DNA of 64,000 nt from Comamonas sp. (GCA_021166775.1 JAJPEQ010000006.1:341697-405696), one strand, 5' to 3'; shown: positions 1 to 11,280, counted from the stretch's first letter. Notes: a model not told the origin generated them from the sequence alone. Made by a program: numbers and translations.

Positions 1-1
1 C

Positions 2-868
2 GAAAGCCAGGCCAGCGCGCTCGAGGAAACGGCGGCCTCCATGGAGCAGCTCGGCGCCACCGTGCGCCAGAACGCCGACAGCGCCAGCCAGGCCAATCAG
101 CTCGCGCGCAACGCATCGGACGTGGCCGTGCGCGGTGGCGACGCGGTGGGCCAGATGGTGCAGACCATGAAGGGCATCCACGAAAGCTCCACGCGCATCG
201 CCGACATCATCGGCGTGATCGACGGCATCGCCTTCCAGACCAACATCCTCGCGCTCAATGCGGCCGTCGAGGCGGCACGCGCCGGTGAGCAGGGCCGGGG
301 TTTTGCGGTCGTCGCCAGCGAAGTTCGCGCGCTCGCCGGCCGTTCGGCCGAGGCGGCCAAGGAGATCAAGCAGTTGATCCACGAAAGCGTGGAGCGCGTG
401 AACCAGGGCAGCCTGCTGGCCGATCAGGCGGGCGAGACCATGACCGAGGTGGTGCAAAGCATCAACCGCGTGACCGACATCGTCGGCGAAATCAGCGCGG
501 CCAGCAACGAACAGGCCAGCGGCGTGGCGCAGGTGGGCGAGGCCGTGACGCAGATGGACCAGGCGACACAGCAGAACGCGGCGCTGGTCGAGGAAATGGC
601 GGCGGCCGCCAGCAGCCTGAGCACGCAGGCGCAGGAGCTGGTGCAGGCCGTGGCGATCTTCAAGCTGGCGGGCACGGCATCGGCGCCGGCAAAGCCGTCC
701 ACAAGCCCCGCGCCCCGACCCGCACCGGTGACCGCGCCTGTGGCCGCCGCCGCGACTCGCAAACCCAGGCCCGCAGTCGCCGAAGCGCCCAAGGCAGCGC
801 CACGTCTGCCCTCGGCCGCGCCCAGGGCCACCGCAAAGGCAGACGAAGGGGACTGGGAATCGTTCTGA
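2..868 (+). CDS. Methyl-accepting chemotaxis protein, C-terminal part (5' end outside window)
   Basis: This is the cytoplasmic signalling half of a chemoreceptor, which couples ligand sensing to the CheA/CheW kinase complex at the membrane. The open frame runs in from base 2 ([17 protein letters not shown]), so the ORF-track ATG at 41 is internal. The conserved hairpin tip is visible as [20 protein letters not shown]. It is followed by the second coiled-coil arm, an Ala/Pro-rich linker, and a C-terminal EGDWESF. That end resembles the xWxxF pentapeptide that tethers CheR/CheB in high-abundance receptors. The sensor and transmembrane part is cut off, so the ligand is unknown. It converges with hslO across 30 bases that contain a small GCCCGA/TCGGGC hairpin. 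Confidence 0.93.
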   Translation, partial: ESQASALEETAASMEQLGATVRQNADSASQANQLARNASDVAVRGGDAVGQMVQTMKGIHESSTRIADIIGVIDGIAFQTNILALNAAVEAARAGEQGRGFAVVASEVRALAGRSAEAAKEIKQLIHESVERVNQGSLLADQAGETMTEVVQSINRVTDIVGEISAASNEQASGVAQVGEAVTQMDQATQQNAALVEEMAAAASSLSTQAQELVQAVAIFKLAGTASAPAKPSTSPAPRPAPVTAPVAAAATRKPRPAVAEAPKAAPRLPSAAPRATAKADEGDWESF

Positions 869-898
869 CGACTGCCCGACATCGGGCGGGCAACCCGC

Positions 899-1864
899 TC
901 ACTGCATGCGCGATGGCGGCGGGGGCTGGTTGCCCAACGCGGCAAAGATCTGCGCGGCATCCACGGGATCGAACCGGTATTGCTGCCCGCAATATTCACA
1001 TCCCACTTCCACCTCGCCGCGCTCGTGCACGATGCTTTGCACCTCCGCTTCCCCCAAGCCACGCAGCATGCCCGCCACGCGTTCGCGTGAGCAGGTGCAG
1101 GCAAAGCGCGGGCCCTGCGGGCCCGACAGCGGTGCAAAGCTCATGAGGTTTTCCTGCCAGAACAGGCGGTGCAGCACGGCCGAGGGCTCGAGCGCGAGCA
1201 ACTCCTGCGGCGTGAGACTCGCCGCCAGCAAGGCGATGCGTTCGTAGTCGGCCTCGGGATCCTGCGCACGAGGACCGAGCTTGCCCTCGCCCGTCAGCGG
1301 CATGCGCTGCACCAACAGCCCCGCGGCCACCTCTTCGTTGGCCGCGAGCACCAAGGTCGTGGGCAGCTGCTCGGAGCGCTCCATGTAATGCCGCAGCCCC
1401 TGCGCGAGACTCGCGAACGGCACGCCCGCATCATCGGTGAGCGAAACGATGCCCTGGTAGGGTTGCTGGCCGGCCTGGCGCTGCTGCGGGTCGAGCGTGA
1501 TCGCGCAGCGCCCCGCGCCATGGCGGTTCACCAGCTCGGGCAGGCGCGCGTCCTCGGCCACGGCAACGCCAGCGGTCGCCGTGGCTCGCACCCGCAGCTG
1601 GCCGTCAACCTGCGCGACGGCCAGGCGCACCGGACCGTCGCCCGAGATCTGAAGAATGAGCGTGCCGTCGAATTTCACATGCGCGTGCATGAGCACGCCA
1701 GCCGCGAGCATCTCGCCCACCAGATGCGCCACAGGCGCGGGCCAGGCCCCCGTCTCGGTGTTGGCGGCGCGTCGGCGCAGCACTTCCTGCCAGGCATCGG
1801 TCAGGCGCACGATCGCGCCGCGCACCGGCAGGCCATCGAAGAGAAAACGCTGCAGCTCGGACAC
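899..1864 (-). CDS. hslO: Hsp33 redox-regulated molecular chaperone
   Basis: HslO is a cytoplasmic holdase activated by oxidation; its C-terminal zinc centre unfolds when its cysteines form disulfides. The start is GTG at 1864 (MSELQRFLFDGLPVRGAIVR), the usual Hsp33 N-terminus. The four zinc cysteines are present as CTC near residue 254 and CEYC near residue 289. The length of 321 aa is slightly above the family norm of about 290. The gene ends 30 bases from the convergent chemoreceptor. It follows the gamma-carbonic anhydrase gene on the same strand with a 12-base gap, so the two are probably co-transcribed. Confidence 0.93.
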   Translation of the reverse strand: MSELQRFLFDGLPVRGAIVRLTDAWQEVLRRRAANTETGAWPAPVAHLVGEMLAAGVLMHAHVKFDGTLILQISGDGPVRLAVAQVDGQLRVRATATAGVAVAEDARLPELVNRHGAGRCAITLDPQQRQAGQQPYQGIVSLTDDAGVPFASLAQGLRHYMERSEQLPTTLVLAANEEVAAGLLVQRMPLTGEGKLGPRAQDPEADYERIALLAASLTPQELLALEPSAVLHRLFWQENLMSFAPLSGPQGPRFACTCSRERVAGMLRGLGEAEVQSIVHERGEVEVGCEYCGQQYRFDPVDAAQIFAALGNQPPPPSRMQ

Positions 1865-1876
1865 GCGAGACCCCGC

Positions 1877-2401
1877 TCAGCCAATGCGCTTGAGCCCCGC
1901 CTGGAAGCGGCGCGCATTCTCGATGTAGTGGCGCGCGCTCCAGCGCAGTCCCTCGATCTGCTCGGGCGTGAGCGTACGCGCCACGCGCGCCGGGCTGCCG
2001 ATGATCATCGAGCCATCGGGAAACTCCTTGCCCTCGGTCACCAGGGCCCCGGCGCCCACCAGGCAGTTCCTGCCGATCTTCGCGCCATTGAGCACCACCG
2101 CGCCGATGCCGATCAGCGACTCGTCGCCGATGGTGCAGCCGTGCAGCATCACCTTGTGGCCCACGGTCACGTGCCGGCCTATGGTGAGCGGCAGGCCTTC
2201 ATCGGCATGCAGCACGCTCGCGTCCTGGATGTTGGAGCCCGCTCCGATGGTGATGTGGGCCGTGTCGCCGCGCACCACGGCGCCGAACCACACGCTGGCA
2301 TCGTCTTCGAGTGTGACGCCACCCATCACCTCGGCGCTGTCGGCAATCCAGCTCGTCGCCGCCAGTTGCGGCGCCACGCCGTCGAGTTCATAGATCGCCA
2401 T
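1877..2401 (-). CDS. Gamma-carbonic anhydrase family protein (left-handed beta-helix hexapeptide repeat)
   Basis: A 174-aa protein of the YrdA/PaaY/CaiE type, a trimeric left-handed beta-helix. The sequence shows the conserved [10 protein letters not shown], the helix repeats, and the metal-binding histidines in HADEG and [11 protein letters not shown]. The ORF track extends the frame upstream, but homologs start at MAIYELDG (ATG at 2401), which also leaves a promoter gap to the divergent DUF455 gene. The enzymes are presumed zinc or iron hydratases, but many YrdA-type members have no proven activity in vivo. It lies just upstream of hslO on the same strand. Confidence 0.9.
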   Translation of the reverse strand: MAIYELDGVAPQLAATSWIADSAEVMGGVTLEDDASVWFGAVVRGDTAHITIGAGSNIQDASVLHADEGLPLTIGRHVTVGHKVMLHGCTIGDESLIGIGAVVLNGAKIGRNCLVGAGALVTEGKEFPDGSMIIGSPARVARTLTPEQIEGLRWSARHYIENARRFQAGLKRIG

Positions 2402-2430
2402 CGCGCTGCATCTCCCATCAGGCCCAAAAT

Positions 2431-2440
2431 TACAATTGTA
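2431..2440. promoter_or_regulatory. Symmetrical divergent -10 element TACAATTGTA
   Basis: A perfect 10-base palindrome sits in the 42-base gap between the divergent gamma-carbonic anhydrase and DUF455 starts. Each strand reads TACAAT, a plausible sigma-70 -10 box. On the plus strand it would place transcription within a few bases of the ATG at 2444, giving a leaderless or nearly leaderless message. No good -35 hexamer is visible on either side. The bidirectional role is inferred. Confidence 0.5.
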
Positions 2441-2443
2441 GAG

Positions 2444-3250
2444 ATGGAGCTTCGCGCACGCGCCCTCGAACTGCTGGAACTGCCGGATATTGACGAAAAA
2501 CCGGCTCAAACGCTTTATCTGCAAGCGCAAGCAGCTACGCTTGAAATAGCACTTGATGCGACCCTCGCCGCCACTCGCGAGCTGCCCGGCCACCCCGAAC
2601 GGCCGCCCCTGCTGCCCCACACGCAGGTCCGGCGCCGCTCGCCCGCCACGCTCGAGGGGCGCGCCATCCTGATCCACGCGATCTGCCACATCGAATTCAA
2701 CGCCATCAACCTGGCGCTGGACGCGATCTGGCGCTTTGCGGGCATGCCGGCGCAGTACTACGTCGACTGGCTGCGCGTGGCGGCCGAGGAAGCCAGGCAT
2801 TTCACGCTGCTGCGCGAGCACCTGCGCGGCCACCTCGGACACGATTACGGCGACTTTCCCGCGCACCAGGGGCTGTGGAGCATGTGCGAAAAAACCGCGG
2901 ACGACGTCACCGCGCGCATGGCGCTCGTGCCGCGCACACTGGAGGCGCGCGGCCTGGACGCGACCCCGCAGATCCAGCACAAGCTGCGCCAGGTTGGCAC
3001 GTCCGACGCGCTTGCCGCCTGCGCCCTGCTGGACATCATTCTGCGCGAAGAGATCGGGCACGTGGCCATCGGCAACCACTGGTACCGCTGGCTGTGCGAG
3101 CGCCAGGGCCTGAACCCGCTGGCCCACTACGACGCGCTGACGCGCCGCCACGGCGCGCCTCGGGCCAGGCCGCCGCTGAATACCCGCGCACGCCGCGCGG
3201 CCGGGTTTACCGAAGCGGAGCTGGCGTGGCTCCATTCGCCCGCCGACTGA
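2444..3250 (+). CDS. DUF455 ferritin-like domain protein
   Basis: A 268-aa protein matching the DUF455 family (PF04305), predicted four-helix ferritin-like proteins of unknown function. The helices carry probable di-metal ligands: a Glu in [18 protein letters not shown], and EEIGH. The ORF track extends far upstream, but the sequence turns family-like at [13 protein letters not shown], and the ATG at 2444 directly follows a -10 box. Residues 20-35 ([15 protein letters not shown]) are encoded by an apparent copy of the intergenic repeat described separately. The divergent neighbour is a gamma-carbonic anhydrase. I do not know a substrate. Confidence 0.85.
   Translation: MELRARALELLELPDIDEKPAQTLYLQAQAATLEIALDATLAATRELPGHPERPPLLPHTQVRRRSPATLEGRAILIHAICHIEFNAINLALDAIWRFAGMPAQYYVDWLRVAAEEARHFTLLREHLRGHLGHDYGDFPAHQGLWSMCEKTADDVTARMALVPRTLEARGLDATPQIQHKLRQVGTSDALAACALLDIILREEIGHVAIGNHWYRWLCERQGLNPLAHYDALTRRHGAPRARPPLNTRARRAAGFTEAELAWLHSPAD
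2495..2548 (+). repeat. Comamonadaceae-type short repeat, copy inside DUF455 coding sequence
   Basis: Over 42 ungapped bases this stretch agrees with the intergenic copy at 43142 at about 30 positions, sharing AAAAA-CGGCTC, CGCTT, CAAG and GCAGCTA in register. It is read in frame as [13 protein letters not shown]. Base composition drops below that of its surroundings. Coding by repeat descent is an inference from this alignment. Confidence 0.55.
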
Positions 3251-3263
3251 ACAGATCGTTGCC

Positions 3264-3269
3264 TACAAT
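3264..3269 (+). promoter_or_regulatory. Putative -10 box TACAAT for the EAL-HDOD pair
   Basis: CCTACAATGTCC lies 48 bases before the first EAL-HDOD ATG, just after the DUF455 stop. It matches the TACAAT boxes seen elsewhere in this part of the window. No clear -35 element is visible. Confidence 0.4.
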
Positions 3270-3317
3270 GTCCGCCAGATCGACTCCCCTTGCGCCGCCC
3301 TGGCAGCGTCAGTGTTT

Positions 3318-4574
3318 ATGAGCGACACCTCTGCAGCCACCTCCGCACCTCACGAATCCCTTGCCGGCGCCATGATCGCGCGTCAGGCCATCATGAACGG
3401 CGAACAGGCCGTCGTGGGCTATGAGCTGCTGGACCGCAGCCATGGCCGCACCAGCCACACGGCGGCCAGCGACGTGCTGGTGATGTTCAGCGCGCTCTCG
3501 CACGCGGGCTCCGAGGAGCTCGTGGGCAAGACACTGCTGTTCGTCAACTGCACCCACGAAAGCCTCTCGGGCGGGCACCTGGAACTGGTCAACCCGGACA
3601 AGGTCGTGCTGGAAATCCCGCCGCTGGTCATGCCGGACGCCCAGGAAATCGCGGCCCGCCAGCCGGTGCTGGCGCAGTTGCGCGACCACGGCTTTCACCT
3701 GGCGTTCAATCAGACGGTGCTCGAATCGGCCTACGCGCCGTGGCTGCCGCTGGCCGATTTCATCAAGCTCGATCTCTCGGTGCTGCCGGTCGATCAGGCC
3801 ACCGTCCTGATCAACTACGCGCAGCGCTCGAGCAAGGCCGAGCTGATTGCCGAAAAGATCGAGACGGCGCAGCAGTACGACATGGTTTCCTCGCTGGGCG
3901 TGGCGATGTTCCAAGGCTACTGGTTCGCGCGGCCCGCGCTGGTGCAGACCAAGCTGCTGAACCCGGCGCAGGCACACGTCGTCGAGCTGCTCAACCTGGT
4001 GCGCAAGCAGGCCAGCACCGACAAGATCGAGGAAGTGCTCAAGAAGGACGCGGGCCTGGCGTTCAACCTCATGCGTCTCATCAATTCCGCGGGCCTGGGT
4101 CTGACGCACGAGATCACCTCGTTTCGCCAGGCCGTCATGCTGCTGGGGCTGAAAAAGCTGTTTCGCTGGGCCGCGCTGCTGCTCACGGCCTCGCGTCATG
4201 GCGGTCCGCCCCCGGCCGTGGGGCAGACCGCCGTGGTGCGAGGGCGCTTCATGGAACTGCTGGCCATGGAATTCCTGTCCGCCGAGCAGGCCGACGAGGC
4301 CTTTCTGGTCGGCATATTCTCCATGCTCGACCAGATGCTGAGCATGCCTCTGGACAAGGCGCTGGAACTGCTGGACCTGCCGGGCGAGGTGCTGAGCCAG
4401 ATCACGCGCCACGACGGCACCCTGGGGCAGTTGCTGCAACTCGTCAAGGCCTGCGAAACCAACGACGACTCCGATTTCTACACGGCCTTGCAAAACACGC
4501 CACTGACCAGCCAGCAGGTGAACATGGCCCACCTTCAGGCCCTTGCCTGGTCGGACCAGATGTGCGAAATCTGA
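3318..4574 (+). CDS. EAL-HDOD domain protein, degenerate phosphodiesterase (first paralog)
   Basis: A 418-aa YuxH-type protein: an N-terminal EAL-like domain (residues ~15-205) fused to a C-terminal HDOD domain (~210-400). EAL landmarks remain as YELLDR, FIKLD, AEKIET and FQGYWFARP. The metal-binding DDFG loop is replaced by HLAFNQT, and the ExTE motif is reduced to LEIP, so cyclic-di-GMP hydrolysis is unlikely. Family members act as regulators of motility or c-di-GMP output without being enzymes. The start chosen is ATG 3318; the track uses GTG 3312. The second paralog begins 19 bases after its stop, so the two look like one transcript from a tandem duplication. Confidence 0.85.
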   Translation: MSDTSAATSAPHESLAGAMIARQAIMNGEQAVVGYELLDRSHGRTSHTAASDVLVMFSALSHAGSEELVGKTLLFVNCTHESLSGGHLELVNPDKVVLEIPPLVMPDAQEIAARQPVLAQLRDHGFHLAFNQTVLESAYAPWLPLADFIKLDLSVLPVDQATVLINYAQRSSKAELIAEKIETAQQYDMVSSLGVAMFQGYWFARPALVQTKLLNPAQAHVVELLNLVRKQASTDKIEEVLKKDAGLAFNLMRLINSAGLGLTHEITSFRQAVMLLGLKKLFRWAALLLTASRHGGPPPAVGQTAVVRGRFMELLAMEFLSAEQADEAFLVGIFSMLDQMLSMPLDKALELLDLPGEVLSQITRHDGTLGQLLQLVKACETNDDSDFYTALQNTPLTSQQVNMAHLQALAWSDQMCEI

Positions 4575-4593
4575 CCGCTCCCGGTATCTTTCA

Positions 4594-5859
4594 ATGACCG
4601 ACTCCACCGATACCCTCGCCGCTCCCGCGCCCGACAACCTCATCGTCATCGCCCGCCAGGCAATCCTGGACACCAAGCGCGCCGTGTGCGGCTACGAACT
4701 GTTCGACCGCTCCACCACCGCGCACGAGCACACGGCGGCCACCGATGCCGCCGTGCTGTTCAATGCGCTGGCCTACGCGGGCGCGGAAACCCTGATCGGG
4801 CGCAACACGGTCTTCATCAACTGCACGCACGAGAGCCTGGTGGGTGCGCACCTGGAGCTGATCCACCCCGACAAGGTGGTGCTCGAGGTTCCGGTGCTCG
4901 GACCCGATGCGTCGGCCGAAGAGATCGAAGGCAAGGTCGGAGTCTTGCAAGCGCTCAAGGACCGGGGCTTTCGCATCGCCCTGGACCAGAACGCCATGAA
5001 AAAGGCCTATGTGAACTGGCTGCCCCTGGCCAGCTTCATCAAGCTGGACATGCTGGCCTTCAAGCCAGAGCTGGCCGAGCCGCTGGTGAAATTCGCGCGC
5101 TCGCAATGCCCCAAGGCCACATTGGTGGCCGAGAAGGTGGAGAGCCCGCAGCAGTACGAGCGCATGGCAGGCCTGGGCGTGACGCTGTTCCAGGGCTACT
5201 GGTTTGCCCAGCCCACGGAGGTCAAGGCGCAGACCATCCGCCCCTCGCAGGCGACGATCCTGCAGCTCATCGACCTCGTGCGCAAGCAGGCCGACGTCGA
5301 CGAGATCGAACAGCTGCTCAAAAAGGATCCGACGCTGTCCTTCAACCTGCTGCGCTTCATCAACTCCTCGGGCTTCGGCCTGTCCATGGAAATCACCTCG
5401 TTTCGCCATGCGGTGATGATCCTCGGGCTCAAGAAGCTGTTTCGCTGGGCCGCCCTGCTGCTCACCACCTCACGCAACACCGGCACGCCGCTGGCCGTCG
5501 GGCAGACCGCCGTGGTGCGCGGACGCCTGATGGAGCTGCTGGCGGCCGAAATGCTGCCCCCCGAAGAAAGCGATCACGCCTTCGTGGTCGGCGTGTTTTC
5601 GCTGCTGGACGTGATGCTGGGCGTGCCGCTCGACCGGGCACTGGAGAGCGTATCCCTGCCCGAGTCGGTGGTCGACGCGCTGCTGCGCAACCAAGGCGTG
5701 TTCGCACCTTTCCTCGAACTCACGCGCGCCTGCGAAAGCGGCGACGAAACGGCCTTCGCGCGCGCCGCGGAGCAGCTGCACATGTCCGGCCATCAGATCA
5801 ACATGGCGCACATGCAGGCGCTCACCTGGGCCGACGATTTGCTGGCCGGAGGCAACTGA
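4594..5859 (+). CDS. EAL-HDOD domain protein, degenerate phosphodiesterase (second paralog)
   Basis: A 421-aa protein colinear with the preceding gene and closely similar along its length (for example the shared LGLKKLFRWAALLLT and AVGQTAVVRGR). The EAL-like half has YELFDR, FIKLDML, AEKVES and FQGYWFAQP. The DDFG loop is RIALDQN and the ExTE site is LEVP, so the active site is again incomplete. The HDOD half has a typical long helical bundle. ATG 4594 is chosen because the upstream frame overlaps the end of the first paralog. It converges with xerD, with 3 bases between the stops. Confidence 0.85.
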   Translation: MTDSTDTLAAPAPDNLIVIARQAILDTKRAVCGYELFDRSTTAHEHTAATDAAVLFNALAYAGAETLIGRNTVFINCTHESLVGAHLELIHPDKVVLEVPVLGPDASAEEIEGKVGVLQALKDRGFRIALDQNAMKKAYVNWLPLASFIKLDMLAFKPELAEPLVKFARSQCPKATLVAEKVESPQQYERMAGLGVTLFQGYWFAQPTEVKAQTIRPSQATILQLIDLVRKQADVDEIEQLLKKDPTLSFNLLRFINSSGFGLSMEITSFRHAVMILGLKKLFRWAALLLTTSRNTGTPLAVGQTAVVRGRLMELLAAEMLPPEESDHAFVVGVFSLLDVMLGVPLDRALESVSLPESVVDALLRNQGVFAPFLELTRACESGDETAFARAAEQLHMSGHQINMAHMQALTWADDLLAGGN

Positions 5860-5862
5860 GCG

Positions 5863-6771
5863 TCACCCGCGCGGGTGATGCCTGGCGTGCAACTGCTTGA
5901 GGCGCTCGCGCGCCACGTGGGTGTAGATCGTGGTCGTGGAGATGTCGGCATGGCCCAGCAGCATCTGCACCACGCGCAAGTCGGCGCCGTGGTTGAGCAG
6001 GTGCGTGGCGAAGGCGTGGCGCAGCGTGTGAGGCGACAGCGGCGCCGTGATCTGCGCGGCCAGCGCGTATTTCTTCACCAGCATCCAGAACATCACGCGC
6101 GTCATCGCGCTGCCGCGCCGCGTCACGAACAGATCCTGCGTCTGCTGCCCGGCGAGGATGGCGCCGCGCGCGTCGGCCAGATAACGCTGCAGCCACTCGC
6201 ACGCCACCTCACCCATGGGCACGAGCCGCTCCTTGCCGCCCTTGCCCAGCACCCGCACCACACCCTCGGCCAGGCTGAGCTGGAACACCTTCAGGCCCAC
6301 GAGCTCGCTCACGCGCAGGCCGCTCGCGTACATGAGTTCGAGCATCGCCCTGTCGCGCAAACCCAGGGGCCGGGCCACATCGGGCGCGGCCAGCAGAGCC
6401 TCGACCTGCGCCTGCGTGAGCGTGCCCGGCAGGCGCGGGTGCTGGCGCGCGGCGAGCAGGCGCAGGGTCGGGTCCTGCGCCACCATGCCTTCCTGCAAGG
6501 CCCAGTGGTAAAAGCGCCGAAAGACCGTGAGCCGACGATTGGCCGTGGTGGCTTTCGTGTGCTCGTGCCGCGCGTCGAAATAGCCCCCGAGCAAGCCCTC
6601 GTCGGCTTGCAGCAACCCAGCACCCCGTCCAGCCAGCCATTGCGCCAGCGCGCTCAGGTCGCGCCGATACGCCTGCAGCGTATTGGCCGCCAGGCCATCG
6701 CGCAGCCACGCGGCATCGGCAAATGCGTCAACGAGCCGCGCATCGGGTTCGGAAATCAGGGAGGTGGCCAT
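5863..6771 (-). CDS. xerD: Tyrosine recombinase XerD
   Basis: XerD works with XerC at the dif site to resolve chromosome dimers during division. At 302 aa it has the usual length. The N-terminal SAM-like core-binding domain is followed by a catalytic domain with all expected residues: Arg in ASGLRVSELVGL, Lys in GKGGKERLVP, HTLRHAFATHLLNHG (HxxR), LLGHADISTT, and the nucleophile Tyr in TIYTHV. XerC is not in the window. The gene is divergent from the TRAP binding-protein gene, and the gap between them holds a CAGGGAAATCCCTG inverted repeat at 6789-6802. Confidence 0.95.
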   Translation of the reverse strand: MATSLISEPDARLVDAFADAAWLRDGLAANTLQAYRRDLSALAQWLAGRGAGLLQADEGLLGGYFDARHEHTKATTANRRLTVFRRFYHWALQEGMVAQDPTLRLLAARQHPRLPGTLTQAQVEALLAAPDVARPLGLRDRAMLELMYASGLRVSELVGLKVFQLSLAEGVVRVLGKGGKERLVPMGEVACEWLQRYLADARGAILAGQQTQDLFVTRRGSAMTRVMFWMLVKKYALAAQITAPLSPHTLRHAFATHLLNHGADLRVVQMLLGHADISTTTIYTHVARERLKQLHARHHPRG

Positions 6772-6888
6772 GGCAGAAAGTCGGGATTCAGGGAAATCCC
6801 TGCCGCTCTTCGTTGCGGTTTGATCGTTCAGACACCCGCTCTTGCGCTATTCTGCCTGCTTCCATCCAAACCATAAGGAGACACCCCC

Positions 6889-7845
6889 ATGCGCTGGATA
6901 CGCACGCTTTGCTACAGCCTCGGCCTGAGCGCCGCCTTCATGGCATCGGGCGCCATGGCGCAACAGACCTTCATCAACGTGCTCACAGGCGGACAAAGTG
7001 GCGTGTACTACCCGCTCGGCGTATCGCTGGCACAGATCTACGGCAAGTCCATTCCCAACGCCCGCGCCACGGCGCAGGTGACCAAGGCCTCGGCGGAAAA
7101 CCTGAACCTGCTGCAGGCCGGTCGCGGCGAGATTGCCTTCACCCTGGGCGACGCGCTCTCGGACGCCTGGAAGGGCGACGCGGACGCGGGTTTTACCAAG
7201 AAACTGGACAAGCTGCGCGGCATCTCGGCCACGTACAACAACATTATCCAGATCGTGGCCAACGCCGACTCAGGCATCAAGACGCTGGCGGACCTCAAAG
7301 GCAAGCGCCTGTCGGTGGGCGCGGCGCGCTCGGGCACCGAACTCAACGCCCGCGCGATCCTCAAGGCCGCGGGCCTGACCTACCAGGATCTGGGCAAGGT
7401 CGAATACCTGCCGTTCGGCGAATCGGTCGAGCTCATCAAGAACCGCCAGCTCGACGCGACGCTGCAGTCCGCGGGCCTGGGCGTCGCCTCGATCCGCGAC
7501 CTGGCCACCTCGGTGAAGATCGTGGTCGTTCCGGTGCCCGCCGACGTGGTCGCCAAGGTGGGTGATCCGGCATATCAGCCCACCATCATCCCGGCCAACA
7601 CTTACACCGGCCAGACCGAGGACGTGGCGACGGCCGCGATCCCGAACTTCCTCGTGTCGCACTCGGGCGTGTCAGACGAGCTCGCCTACCAGATGGCCAA
7701 GCAGCTCTACGCGAACCTCGATACGCTGTACGCCGCGCACAACGCCGCCAAGGCGATCAAGCTGGAAAATGCCGTGAAGGGCATGCCGGTGCCTCTGCAC
7801 CCGGGCGCCGAGCGCTACTACAAGGAAGTGGGCGTCATCAAGTAA
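6889..7845 (+). CDS. TAXI family TRAP transporter solute-binding protein
   Basis: A 318-aa periplasmic binding protein with a cleavable signal peptide ending ASGAMAQQ. The mature N-terminus carries the family signature FINVLTGGQSGVYYPLG. TAXI proteins deliver substrates to TRAP permeases that run on sodium or proton gradients; the substrate here cannot be read from sequence. A good ribosome site (TAAGGAG) precedes ATG 6889. A strong terminator lies between this gene and the permease, so the binding protein is probably made in excess with partial read-through. Confidence 0.93.
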   Translation: MRWIRTLCYSLGLSAAFMASGAMAQQTFINVLTGGQSGVYYPLGVSLAQIYGKSIPNARATAQVTKASAENLNLLQAGRGEIAFTLGDALSDAWKGDADAGFTKKLDKLRGISATYNNIIQIVANADSGIKTLADLKGKRLSVGAARSGTELNARAILKAAGLTYQDLGKVEYLPFGESVELIKNRQLDATLQSAGLGVASIRDLATSVKIVVVPVPADVVAKVGDPAYQPTIIPANTYTGQTEDVATAAIPNFLVSHSGVSDELAYQMAKQLYANLDTLYAAHNAAKAIKLENAVKGMPVPLHPGAERYYKEVGVIK

Positions 7846-7865
7846 GCTTGGCCTGATCCAAAACC

Positions 7866-7889
7866 AGCCCCCGCTCCGGGGGCTTTTTT
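7866..7889 (+). terminator. Intrinsic terminator after the TAXI binding protein
   Basis: An 8-bp perfect stem AGCCCCCG/CGGGGGCT with a 3-base loop is followed by TTTTTT. It lies 20 bases past the stop and 15 bases before the permease ATG. Placed inside the operon, it would lower permease expression relative to the binding protein. Confidence 0.85.
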
Positions 7890-7904
7890 GAGACTGCACC
7901 CTCC

Positions 7905-9943
<2,039 letters not shown>

Positions 9944-9944
<1 letters not shown>

Positions 9945-10345
9945 TGCTCGGCATCTGCCTGGCGCTGGCGGCGGCCGCCGCCGGTACCCCTGCCGTGTTC
10001 GTGCCGGCCGAGCACTTCACGCTGGCCTGGACGCATTCGATCGAAAAGCAGCGCTGGGAAGAAGACTACGCCGTGCTGCCGGGTCAGCCACCCCGGCTGC
10101 AGGCCCTGGCCGCGCGCATCCGGGGCTCGGGCGCGGGCATGGAGCCGCCCGATGACGCGGTGTTCGTGGACGGCTGGTACGTCTACCACCCGGCCACCTG
10201 GCCAACGACGCCGCTGCGCCTCACGCGTTCGGAATTCACGGCGGACTTCGACCTGTGCATCGACGGGCGGTGCCGCACCATGGCCCATCACCTGCCGTCG
10301 GATCACGGCATCACGCTGCTCTCGCCCTGCACCCGTCCCCGATGA
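9944..10345 (+). CDS. DUF1850 domain protein
   Basis: A 133-aa protein of the DUF1850 family, which is repeatedly found next to TAXI-TRAP permeases but has no assigned function. It has a hydrophobic N-terminus (MLGICLALAAAAAGTP) that could be a signal peptide or anchor. It also has the family features FTLAWTHSIEKQRWEEDY and two cysteines in LCIDGRCRTM. It overlaps the permease stop by one base and the next gene by four (ATGA). The context points to an accessory role in transport; this is inference. Confidence 0.82.
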
Positions 10346-11247
10346 ACGTCGCTGCACTGCTGCTGCCGGATTTCTCGCTGATCCTGGCGGGCTGGCTCAT
10401 CTGCCGCTTCACGCCGCTCGATCGCGGCGTCTGGCATCCGCTGGAGCGGCTGGTGTACTACCTGCTCTTTCCCGTCCTGCTTTTCCTCTCCATCGCCAAA
10501 ACCCCGATCCACGTGGGTGAGGCCGCGAGTCTCATGGCGGGCGGGCTGATGCTGAGTTGCGGCGGCATCGCGCTGTCGTGGGCGCTGCCACGCCTGCCGC
10601 TGCTGGCGCGCCACATCGATGTGCGCGACCATGCGGGCGCGGCGCAGGTGGCGTTTCGCTTCAACTCCTACATCGCCCTGGCGCTCGCGGCGCGCATCGC
10701 CGGGGAAGCGGGCTCGCAGGCCGTGGCCATCTTGATCGGCGTGTGCGTGCCGCTGATCAACGTGGCGGCGGTCTGGCCCATGGCGCGGCACAACGAAAGC
10801 CACGTGCTGCGCGAGCTGGCGCGCAACCCGCTCATCATCGCCACCGTTTCGGGCCTGGCGTTCAACCTCGCGGGGCTCACGCTGCCCGCCTGGCTGACGC
10901 CGTCGCTGCAGCGCGTGGGCGCGACCGCCGTGCCGCTGGGCCTGATGGCCGTGGGCGCGGGCATGCAGTGGGGGCAGCTGCGCAGCAGCCGCCTGCTCAC
11001 CACCGGCGTGCTCGCCATCCGTCACGTGCTGATGCCGCTGTGGGCCTGGGCACTGGCGCGGCTGCTCGGGCTGCCGCCCGTGCAGGCCACGGTGCTGCTG
11101 GCCTTCGCAGCGCTGCCCACGGCATCGAGCTGCTACGTGCTGGCGGTGGAGATGGGCTACCGTGGCCCCTACGTGGCCGGGCTGATCACGCTGTCGCACA
11201 TCGTGGCGCTCGCAAGCCTGCCGCTGGCGCTGGGCCTGCTCTCCTGA
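10342..11247 (+). CDS. AEC (auxin efflux carrier) family transporter
   Basis: A 301-aa membrane protein with about ten hydrophobic segments and the AEC layout: two bundles flanking a hydrophilic middle, and a C-terminal half with FAALPTASSCYVLAVEMGY. The family moves small carboxylates, amino-acid-like compounds or auxin analogues; the substrate is unknown. Its ATG overlaps the DUF1850 stop (ATGA). It is therefore translationally coupled to the TRAP operon, which suggests uptake and export of related compounds by one operon. It converges with queG. Confidence 0.88.
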   Translation: MNVAALLLPDFSLILAGWLICRFTPLDRGVWHPLERLVYYLLFPVLLFLSIAKTPIHVGEAASLMAGGLMLSCGGIALSWALPRLPLLARHIDVRDHAGAAQVAFRFNSYIALALAARIAGEAGSQAVAILIGVCVPLINVAAVWPMARHNESHVLRELARNPLIIATVSGLAFNLAGLTLPAWLTPSLQRVGATAVPLGLMAVGAGMQWGQLRSSRLLTTGVLAIRHVLMPLWAWALARLLGLPPVQATVLLAFAALPTASSCYVLAVEMGYRGPYVAGLITLSHIVALASLPLALGLLS

Positions 11248-11280
11248 AACGAGAGCTGGCCGCGCTTTACTGACAAGCGT

